A stretch of 22,144 nt of DNA from Paramacrobiotus richtersi (lineage: Eukaryota > Tardigrada > Eutardigrada > Parachela > Macrobiotidae). Positions 10,238 to 19,047 of this stretch are shown here, piece after piece. A program made the translations under genes and the position numbers. The notes below the pieces were generated by a model. The model ran no database searches and was not told the DNA's origin. It worked only from the letters and a program-made list of their open reading frames with translations. Every line of letters begins with the position of its first letter. The stretch's first letter is position 1. The stretch lies in assembly GCA_034698045.1 (NCBI GenBank), contig JAQGAU010000992.1, positions 1 through 22,144 on the forward strand, written 5' to 3'.

Positions 10238-10480
10238 AGAATTGTTGACGCTCACTTGAGTCTCTGCAGTAAACGACTGGCGGCAGGCCGAACTCCTGTT
10301 CGTGTTCGCAAATGCGCAGTAAACGGTTACTTCAAGACCTTCTCGTGTGAAAGGGTTGTCAAACCAACTGAAGAGAAAACAAGCAAAATGTGTCTGTCAC
10401 GCGATCGGAACGAGATAGTTGTAATAGTCCGTACTGTCGGTCATTATTAACAAAAGAACCACCTGCTGTTGTGCTCCGAA
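10238..10480 (+). repeat. Duplicated 3' flank of M13 copies A and B (A side)
   Basis: The 240 bases after the copy A stop align with the bases after the copy B stop (19048-19300). Shared anchors are GACGCTCACTTGA just after the stop, then GTGAAAG, AACCAACTGAA and GAGAAAACA/CAGAAAACA. It probably contains the 3' UTR and shows that duplication covered more than coding DNA. No AATAAA is evident. Confidence 0.7.
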
Positions 10481-12263
10481 CAGAGTGTCAAATTTTCAAC
10501 TAATATAACATACACGTTTTGATTAGAACAGTTGCTTTGCCAGGGGCGCGCTTCAAGTCAAATTAAGGGAGGTGCCAGGGACCCGGAAACGGCCAAAATA
10601 AATGTCGTAAGTAAGGTGATATTCCTGTAATCGGCAATGATGTGCCCGGATTCGTAATAAATACGATGCGCGGGCAATATTTCTCGACAAAACTACGTAT
10701 CTCCACCGCCTATCCGCAACCAAAAACGTTTTTAACGGGCTCCGCTCCAAACACATGCATAAGGAGGATACCGAACAATGTGATATAAAAAATGGCCAAG
10801 TTCAGCTTTGGGTCGGCTACAGTTGTAAAATGGACTGGGACAAATTTTTTATTTGATTTTCGGAATTTTCATTGTTAACATTGTTTTTGGGCTGTGTATT
10901 GTCAAAAAAACAAAAACAAAAAGGTCTGTATAGTTGTTTGCTTTGGCACGGCACATGTTCGCTAGACACGTGTCGTACTGCAACTTCAGCGAGCGTCATA
11001 GATAATAGACACAAGGACATCGCCCTTATCTGCCGCACGTTTTTACTACGGCTCTTGTGCGCTCCACCTAACGGAAGTGTCTAGCGTTTCCCCCCAATTT
11101 TTTTGCAGTACAGAAAGGGCCTACGCAACTCCACGCTCCGTGCTCTGCTTCTCTATTTCCTTCACACCTTTGCCGGTGCTTCTGTTCTCCACGAAAAATC
11201 TCCCTAACCTAGAGCTCGACGTTCCTCTCGACGCTCGACTCGACTCGACTTTCCAAACCAGCCGGTCGCAAGACAGCAGCGCCCGTGAGTTTCCCTTATC
11301 TACTGCACATCCAGGCTCCGGCGCTAAACATTACGACGAAAATCGGATTTCGAAAGGTCGTACATGATGGTACATCTAACGTTGTATCAACCATGCATGA
11401 TAAGGGCAGTCGGAAATGTTCTCCATATTAAAAATGATTCATCCAGACCAGACTAATGGTAATGGTTTCTTCCATCCGGCATCCTCGGGCTTTTGGCTGA
11501 TACTTTCGCTGGTCTTTGAGCTAAAGCTATTTCTTGAACTGAGCGCCGCAACCTGACGCGGTTGGATATCCAATAAAGATACGGTTGCCCTTTATCTCAT
11601 GTTTACGGTAGGTATGGTTTTCCTGCCTGCTCCTTTCGAGAAATGTACCGTACCCGTAAAAGTTATTCAGTTTCCGCATTCTCGTCGGGATAAAACAGCT
11701 GGCCGGTCTCCCAAAGGATCCCAAACAGGTTCGAATAATCTGCCTCTAGATGACTTGCCGAAATGCCGGTAACATTCTCGAGACGCACAGTGGGATTAAC
11801 CGAGTTGTAGCGTTGTGTTTGAGCTACAAGTACCACAGCTTCACCAATGGACCCTGGAAAAATACCGTTGTTATTGGTTGATGGGTTGTATCGACGCTGC
11901 TGGCCTGTCAGGATTTCTTCGATTTTTTAGTGGAGTACGCTTTGCTGCGGTCGGGCAGCTGCAGTGCATAATGGGACGTTCGGAGTCGTCTCGTTTGTTG
12001 CAGGATGTTGCTTGCCTTTTGCAATGACAGATGCAGCTCACACCGGGGAGGATCTCAAGAAACTGCTTACCAAACGGCAAAGAAGAAAAGAATTCGGTAA
12101 TTTTGGTTCGACGCTAGAGACAGAAAGCGTCACATGACGTGTTCCTGAATACAAGGCAGTTCTCGGTGCGGATCGGTTTGCACGCTTAGTTGCAATGTAA
12201 AGACTTCCCTCAGGGCCAACAAAAGCAGCCTACGCGTGGATTACTGCATTTTACTTATCGTTC
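10481..12263. other. Intergenic DNA between M13 copies A and B with two duplicated blocks
   Basis: Two blocks recur in the same order between copies B and C. Block X at 10950-10973 matches 20639-20662 at 20 of 24 bases. Block Y at about 11441-11520 matches about 20685-20762 (CAGACCAG[A/G]CTAATGG, then ATACTTTCG, then TGGTCTTTG). In the B-C interval X and Y are adjacent, while here they are about 450 bases apart, so DNA was gained here or lost there. A short TCGAC run lies at about 11214-11252. The stretch 11520-11920 holds the minus-strand coding remnant listed separately. Nothing else is recognised. Confidence 0.6.
11527..11920 (-). pseudogene. Unidentified minus-strand coding remnant with a frameshift
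   Basis: On the - strand, 11920-11663 is open for 85 codons, and its composition looks like a real protein: GIFPGSIGEAVVLVAQTQ, then LENVTGISASHLEADYSN, then LFGILWETGQLFYPDE. It then stops. A different frame (+1) takes over from about 11690 to the stop at 11527 and also reads well (NNFYGYGTFLERS, KGNRIFIGYPTASG). A single frameshift near 11680-11700 would join them, so this looks like a decayed gene or exon. An acceptor-like TCGAAG precedes the first frame. I do not recognise the family. It sits at the point where the A-B and B-C intergenic intervals cease to be alike, so it may have arrived by insertion. Confidence 0.33.
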
Positions 12264-12348
12264 CATAAAATTCTACTAGTCGTTCAGTCGCACAAGTTGT
12301 TTTTACCAGTCTGGATGCCAGCTGCTGCCATATACAGCAGATATTAAA
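12264..12348 (+). promoter_or_regulatory. Promoter/5' UTR of M13 copy B, conserved with copy C
   Basis: These bases align almost end to end with 21828-21923 before copy C. The shared core is CTAGTCGTTCAGTCGCACAAG and GTTGTTTTTACCAG, followed by CTGCTGCCAT and ATATTAAAATG at the start codon. TCAGT at 12284-12288 matches the arthropod-type initiator, and an AT-rich ATAAAA lies about 20 bases upstream (TATAA in copy C). The transcription start is inferred. Confidence 0.6.
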
Positions 12349-15300
12349 ATGCACTCCGTCAAGTCACGTTCGATTATTGTGTGGATATTACTGCTCTCCT
12401 GGTTTCCCATAAATGGAGCCGAAATCAGTCAAAAAGGTCCGAAGTTTGCTGTCTGACATAATGGCTAATGTGTAGTGTACACGTCCGTATTTTGTCTTCA
12501 GCAGTCACGAGAAAGGAAAAGGAGTTCACCGCTGACAGCGTCATGGGAAAAGCCGCGATATCTGCGGGTGTCTGCACGACCGCAACGTGCAAAGCTATAG
12601 GTAATAAATGTCGAGAAATATGTGTCCATACGACTATGGAGATGACTGCCATTTCACAGTGCAACACTGAGATTCAAATTTTCAGCCAAAAGGCTCCTGG
12701 ACCGTATCAATGCAACCGCCGACCCCTGCGACGACTTTTACGAGTACAGCTGTGGCAAGTGGATAGCAGCGCAGACAGTCTATGGAGTCAGTGACTTCAC
12801 CCAGCTGGAAAAGAAAACCCGGAATGTCGGCAAAGGTTAGACTATCGAACCATTACATTACAACCGGTTCCAAACGGTGAAGCTTGTCGTTTCTGATAGA
12901 TCTCTTGAGGGGAAAGATCAAACCAAAAGGGAAGTCATTCGACGCCGAAGTGAAAGTGCAGAGTTTGTATAAGCAGTGTACGAACCAAGGTATGTGCATC
13001 TACTGCCTTCATCCCTTTCGCGGCCCGATTCACGCTGTCGGCAATGACCGTGTCGTAGTAGACCGCAACGTTACATTTGTATATCAGCAACGGCAATTCA
13101 TAAGTTCACCCAATTAACACACATGCTTCTTTGAATGCACAAGCAAAGTAGTTATCAGACTCTGCAGGTAAAGCTGGCGTCTGCGGGGAAGTTGGCCACG
13201 TGGCTATGTCACGGGATAAAGCAGAGTGTGTGGTATGCTGGCTTTTGTCGCTGTTTTTCATGAATCATGACAAGAAGACAAAGGACAAGGGTTGTCAAAA
13301 CTATTCTATATGCTCCTTTTTTTATTGAAAGACATGAGAAAGAGCCCGCAAGAAGTGCATAATTGTGTGAAATGCCGGTCTCGGCACAAGCAGTTTAACA
13401 TTGCGGTGTACAATGACCCGTTCCTTTCCGTGCCCAATGTACCAGCAAATAGTGGTATTTATCACACAGCGGCGATTGAAAAGCTCCGCGGCACCCCAGT
13501 CATCCGCATTTTAGAAGACAATCTTGGCGGATGGCCTCTCATTTCTCCCGAGTGGAGCGCGGCCAACTACAGTGCAATTGAGGCGCTTGTTAATTCCTCT
13601 TATATTGGCAGCCAGCCCTTGTTTTTCGTGAACATTGCGCAGGACGTGGAGAATCCCTCGCGTAACTTGATTTACCTCAACGCACCCAAATTAGTTTTCG
13701 CCGGGGACATTTTCCAGAGCAAGAAAAATGCTCCTGCCTATCTGGCAGCATATTCGGCCATGATTCACAACGTAACAACGAATCTTTTGCGAGATTCTAA
13801 TCACACCACCAACAGCACGCACCTGGCGGCAAATATCACGGATATCCTTCAAATGGAATATTACTTGGGCTTGGTAAAAATTCGTACAAGTTCCTACCGT
13901 TGCCCTCATACCGTTCTTTTCAGAATATGTTAACCAAAGTTGAGGTCCGCAACGACACCACATTGGTGAACAAGTTGAGCTTGAGGGCTTTCAAAGACCG
14001 TTTCCGTTTTAACTCGAGCCTACTGCGCAACATCACCGAATGCCTGCAGCGCTACTTTGGACTCGCCAGCCTCTCGAACAGCATCACGGATGACACAGTC
14101 GTCAGTGTGCCTTCTTTGCGCTACTGGCTCAAACTGGACGAGAAGCTGGTGGAGCTGGAGAAGCAGGGTGACCAAGGGCGCCGCCGCTTGGCTACTTATA
14201 TCGGCTGGAAGGTGATCTACTCTTCACTGCCTTACCTCTCCGAGGAATACCGGACTGCCTCGTTAGATAACGACGCCAGTGTGGACATCGAGGATAACTG
14301 TCTGGCACTGGTCAAGGAGGTTATGCCTCTGGCACTCGGCGCTCTCTATGTGCGAGATATCGTGCCATATGATATGAAAGAAAAGGTTTGGTTGCATAGT
14401 CGTTTACCAAAAGTTCAATTTGTCATTCGAAATGCCAGAGTAATTATTAAATGATTTTCAACTTAGAGTGTCCAAATACGGTACGCGGGCGTGGCCAAAC
14501 GGAGATGCGGTTTGCGAAGCCGCCACATGAGGGGGCTTCGTGAACCTTATGTTTAATCGGGTGTATCGAAAACGTGGCGACCACGGACGTGGTTGTGGTC
14601 GACTGTGGCTGTGGTTTCCGGTGACCTTTGTGGTCGAGGGTGGTTGTGGTTACACGTGGTCCAAATCTTTCCGTTCAGTGTTCACCGTCATGGTAGCTGA
14701 GATCTGACCGCCTGAATCCAACACTTCTATAACTGTTTAAATTTGTTCCTTTGAATTTAGTTTTATTGCAGGAATGAGTCCTGTTTCATCAAGCGCTTAC
14801 TGCACCGATGGTTTGCTCATGCGCAAGTTTTAAAATGCAAACCTCTGGAATAAAGGTAGTACAGACGTGTCAGGAAAAGGTTAATCATATGCCTGTTTTA
14901 CACATGGCTGTTTTACACTGATCTGCGCTTTCTCCGCAGTTGATTTATGGAATAACCTTATAGAATATCACTGCAGTTTTCATCAGGCTAGCACGGGGTA
15001 ACTTGAACTAAAGTTACAGTGAGTAAAGTGAGTGCAACGATGAGAATTGTTCATGCCTGTATCTACGCGGCTACGCCTATAACAAAACTGGGAGAAAATG
15101 TCTGTCCATGACAAACCATGATCTGCAGGAAATCTTTTTAAAGCACTACTTCGACTGAGGCTGCAGGATACGCTACTTTTTTTACGGAACGCCAGATATG
15201 CACCCACGCCCCCGGTGCTGTGGTATTAGGGACAATGGGTGCATATCACGAGACACGTGAGAAAAGTAGCGTATGCTATGGCCCAGTCGAAGTACGACCG

Positions 15301-18300
15301 CAAGAAACGAGTATGCAACAAAATCTGACAATACGTAGCATAAACTAGCCATAAAGTCATAACTCTCCAATTATCAAAAATTCGCAGATCAGTTCCTTTC
15401 TTGCGCATGTGTAAGACAGCCGCAAGATAAAAATCTTCCTGTCTCGTCTGTACTGAAGTACTAACTGCGTGATACAAGTTTGCATTAGCAAAACATGGCT
15501 GCCAAAATCGCTTGATCTAACAATGATCATTCACTGAATAAAAATTTACTAATTTAGTACTAAAACGAACAGGTATGGAAGTGTTAACAGTGACAGCCGC
15601 CAAATCTCAGCTACGACGGTGAACACCGAACGGAAAGATTTGGACCACATGTAACCACAGCCACTATCGACCACTAATGACCACAAAAGGTCACAGGAAA
15701 CCACAACCACCCTCGACCACAAAGCTCACCGGAAACCACAGCCACCGTCGACCACAACCACGTCCGTGGTCGCCACGTTTTCGATACACCCTGTTTAATC
15801 AGCCAAGCCCGCGTGCCGTAGATGTATGTCAGCATCGTCCACTCAATTCTTCAGCCGAGACAGAATCCTTGACCTGCATCTCATGACGTTTACATGGCAA
15901 CAGCCAGCGCACTGCAGTACTTAGATTCGTTTGAATTCGAGACCCACCCTTAGCCGTTCGACATTTACTATCTACCATGAACTTGCTACGTACAACTTCC
16001 TCCAGTCACTTATGACATACTGCGTCCCCCCCGGAAAAGAAGTCAGTTTTGTACAGCGCGTTTAGTACGTTAACCGTTCCTGTACAGTTGGGGCAACTTC
16101 TAGGCATGACAGCGATAAACAATTCGCTACAAAATACTTCCCGACCACTAATACATGTCAAACCCGGGTGTTTGATCGTAAAAAAGTGCCTGCTTTTTTT
16201 TTCTAAAGTCCGTACGACTCTGACCATTGGATACTGCGTTAGGGCTGGGGCAAATTTTAGACGGGTTTTGAGCGGGAGTTCATTGGATGCGAATAACTCT
16301 GCTGCATGACAAGTACCAAAGAAATGCTGAATTCGTTTTGGGCTTCATAGTTTCTAGTACAGGATTGTAGTGAACAGAAGGTGCAGATCGTATGCGATGA
16401 ATTTAGGCGGGGTGGGATCATTAGCAACATCGAGGCAAGAAATCCTAACGCTTCCAGCACACTTTGTCGAAAAGTGCTTCTTATACTGCGCTGGCAACGG
16501 CCAAATCCCTGTTACAGCTGCAAAGGCGTCAGTACGTTCCCTGTATGAGAAAAAAAGCGGCCTAAAAGTTGCCCCAATGGTATTCCGATGGATTAAAGTG
16601 TGTGGCACGCGAGCAGTTAACCTGTAACAGGAACAGGTGCAGAGGCGGCTCGATGTCCGGCCGAAGGGGGGGGGGGGGTGGGTGGCGGAGAACCTCTCCG
16701 CCCGGTCAAAAATCACAAAAAACTGCCAAAAAGTTGAAAAATTTTCCCGCCAAATCAAAAAATTTCCTTAAACAATGGAAAAAAAGGCGATCATGACTCA
16801 TTGTTGGTGAATGTTTGTTACTAAGATTTCCGGTTGATTTGTACTGCTAACGTAAGGTAAAAATAAAACGATAACGTTTCTACATTACTACGTTGTTCTG
16901 ATTTTCAAAACAAATATAAAAGTACGGGTGCATTTAGGCAACAGTGATGGTCAATGACATTAAGTCGGGATTTCGGGCATTGCTGGAGGAGGCCACTTGG
17001 ATGGACAATGTCACGTACCAAGCAGCTCTTCAGAAACTGGCGGCTTTGCATGAAGTTATTGCCTATCCGGACTTCATGGCAAACAACATATCTGCCATCG
17101 ATTTAAAGTATCAAAGGGTAGGACTATGTGATATGGTACAAACAGCTAGAGCGTGTATCGTGTAAAGTGTCTCGTCTGTCTATGTTCTACATAGATGGCC
17201 GTGAAAGAAACATTCCTTGACAGTGTCCTGCAAGCCTTACAGAGCCTCCTTAAAGAAAAGATGACAGAACTGAACAAGACGCGAGTCCTTTATGATCCAG
17301 TCCGGGATGCGCCTGACATTAGTGAGGTCAATGCGAGCTACATGCGGACTGAAAACACGCAGAGTAAGCGGCTTGTCACAATGCACGGACATAACCAGCA
17401 GTAACGCTACCCTTCGCTCCCGGGTCCGGCAGCAACGTTTCCCTCTGGCGAAGCTTTTTTTACACTGCTTTTCGTGTTTTTTATCCCCTTCAGTAATTTA
17501 TCGGCAGAATTGTTTCCACGAAACGGAAAATCTGCTCTGTGGATAAAACTTACGGCCCGATTTTATGAACCCGAACAGCGGCAGAAACAGAATTTGGTAC
17601 AAATCATACTGTTTGTTCCGGGGAAACATTTTTAACGGAAGATACAATCTGATGAAATCGAGTCAGGCGAGCGAAAAACTAGTTTTGCAGAGGGAACAGC
17701 TTTACCCGTGAAAGCAATCCACATAGGGCATTTATTTCGAATCCTGGGATATTATTACCGAGAGGGACGTTATTGCATGCCGGTTCCACACGCAGCGTGT
17801 CGTCTAGTTAGAGTTTTTTCTCGCTTCAACCCCGACCATTAACGGTGGACGGCTGAATGACATTGCATAAGCTGCAGATTAGCCTGATTTCAATCTGTCA
17901 ACGGCGGGTACTTTCGACGTTTGGGTGAAATCGACTTGTAGCTCGGGAAAACGTAGTCTGACCATATGGTCAGTTAAATGCCCTTGGACTTGCAGGTATC
18001 CTTGCGGCAATTTTGCGCATCCCTTTCTTCGAGGCCAGTGCTCCACAGTACCTAAACTACGGGGCAATTGGCTATATTATTGGGCATGAACTCACACACG
18101 GGTTCGATAACACGGGCGCCAACTACGACAGTGTGGGCGTGCGCCGATCATGGTGGACGAATACAACCTTGGATGCGTTCATCAGTCGCGCCAACACCAT
18201 CATCGAGCAGTACAACAAGTACACGGTGCCCAGTGGACAAGTCAACGGCGCACTGACGGCAAGAGAGAACATTGCCGATAATGGCGGACTCAGAGCGTCT

Positions 18301-19047
18301 CTCAAGGTGATCATTTTGACGTTAGCGTTCCGGACTAATCTCGAAAGCGTTACGCACGACCGGCGTCGGATCGAGCTTGTTGAGGTGCAACCTTCGTATA
18401 TTTCGATTGATCCTGTCGTCGGTTTCAGATTTCGGAATCAGCGTAATTTTTTCATCCGATTCAAAACGAAAGGATAGTCGGCAAGGAATCACTCATTTTG
18501 AACTAGATCCGAATCTGGCAGCGGGTCCGTCGAACTAGCTCCTCACCCAGGGGCCAGGGGATGTTCAAATTTCCTCGAAATATACGAACGTTTCCTGCAC
18601 CTCAAAAACAGTTCGATCCGACGATGCGCATACCCGGAATAATGCTCCGATAAAATTGAAAACAGTTTCAAACCAGCGTTTTTAAATATCCATGCGACAG
18701 GGTTATACTCGCTACTTGCAACGTCTGAAGACACCGGAAGCCGTCCTACCGGGAATGGAGAAGTTTACTCCGATGCAGCTCTTCTTCCTAGCTTCCGCTC
18801 AGGTAGGCATATTAATTTTCGAATAGGAATCTTGCAGGCTGATGTTTGAAGTGATGATTGACACTGACAGGTATGGTGTCAAAAGCTGAGTCCGGCCAGC
18901 GAACGCATTAGTCTCCTGACGTATGTGCACGCGCCCGGCAAATGGCGCGTCAACGGGCCCGTCTCCAACATACCGGAGTTCGCTCAGAGTTTCAACTGCT
19001 CCATCGAAAGCAAGATGAATCCTTCAGTCAAGAATCGTTTGTGGTAA
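12349..19047 (+). CDS. Secreted M13 zinc metallopeptidase (neprilysin-like), copy B, 11 exons, 743 aa
   Basis: Exons: 12349-12436, 12502-12600, 12686-12835, 12900-12989, 13470-13873, 13924-14385, 16938-17117, 17195-17363, 17996-18306, 18701-18802, 18871-19047. All introns are GT/AG and every phase matches (four phase 1, then 0,0,0,1,0,0). The protein begins with a signal peptide (WILLLSWFPINGA, cleavage likely near residue 24), so it should be secreted, unlike membrane-bound neprilysin. M13 landmarks in order: CTTATC (54-59), DPCDDFYEYSCG (75-86), LYKQC (135-139), NLGGWPL, C403, NASY (537-540), zinc site HELTH (578-582), zinc ligand ENIAD (638-642), and His705 with Arg711 in HAPGKWR. Family members cleave small extracellular peptides on the N-side of hydrophobic residues. 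Many N-x-S/T sites are present. Oddities: the usual PAGIL-type string reads SILAAIL, and Cys is absent at T615 and N740, normally a disulfide. Intron 6 (2.5 kb) contains a transposon. Exon 4's acceptor (GATAG) is the least certain junction. Confidence 0.9.
14550..15800. mobile_element. 1233-bp Mutator-like fold-back element with 9-bp target-site duplication, in intron 6 of copy B
   Basis: The element proper is 14559-15791. It starts GGGTGTATCGAAAACGTGG and ends with the reverse complement. It is flanked by perfect 9-bp direct repeats TGTTTAATC at 14550-14558 and 15792-15800. Strong terminal inverted repeats extend to about 14737 and from about 15567. The right arm has one extra GTGGTTTCC-containing subunit of about 45 bases. 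Weaker pairing continues inward (AGTACAGACG, CTGATCTGCG, ACTTCGACTG) to a central hairpin at 15166-15275, so nearly the whole element is one palindrome. A 9-bp duplication with long inverted repeats is the hallmark of the Mutator (MULE) superfamily. There is no transposase, so it is non-autonomous. Confidence 0.82.
16088..16577. repeat. Short inverted repeats TTGGGGCAACTT[C/T]TAGGC around about 450 bp
   Basis: Bases 16088-16105 match the reverse complement of 16560-16577 at 17 of 18 positions, inside intron 6 of the M13 gene. A third, looser copy (CTGGGGCAAATTTTAGACG) lies near 16245-16263. The enclosed DNA has open frames on both strands but no recognised protein. It could be a small MITE or a remnant. 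No duplication of target bases was identified. Confidence 0.4.

Noticed and set aside
12468..12794. A continuous 108-aa plus-strand protein
   Set aside because: It is exon 2 of the M13 gene read through into intron and then into exon 3 in the wrong frame. The GT/AG model restores the family sequence.
13691..13963. Minus-strand frame opposite M13 exon 5
   Set aside because: It is antisense to a well-supported exon and has no motif of its own.
16354..16758. 134-aa minus-strand frame in intron 6
   Set aside because: It crosses a poly-G/poly-C run and has no domain, start context or paralogue. It most likely reflects mobile-element DNA.
17403..17460. An extra M13 exon carrying a TLPFAPG string
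   Set aside because: It vaguely resembles the ITLPAG motif, but the residues after it do not match the family. Exon 8 joins exon 9 in phase without it.
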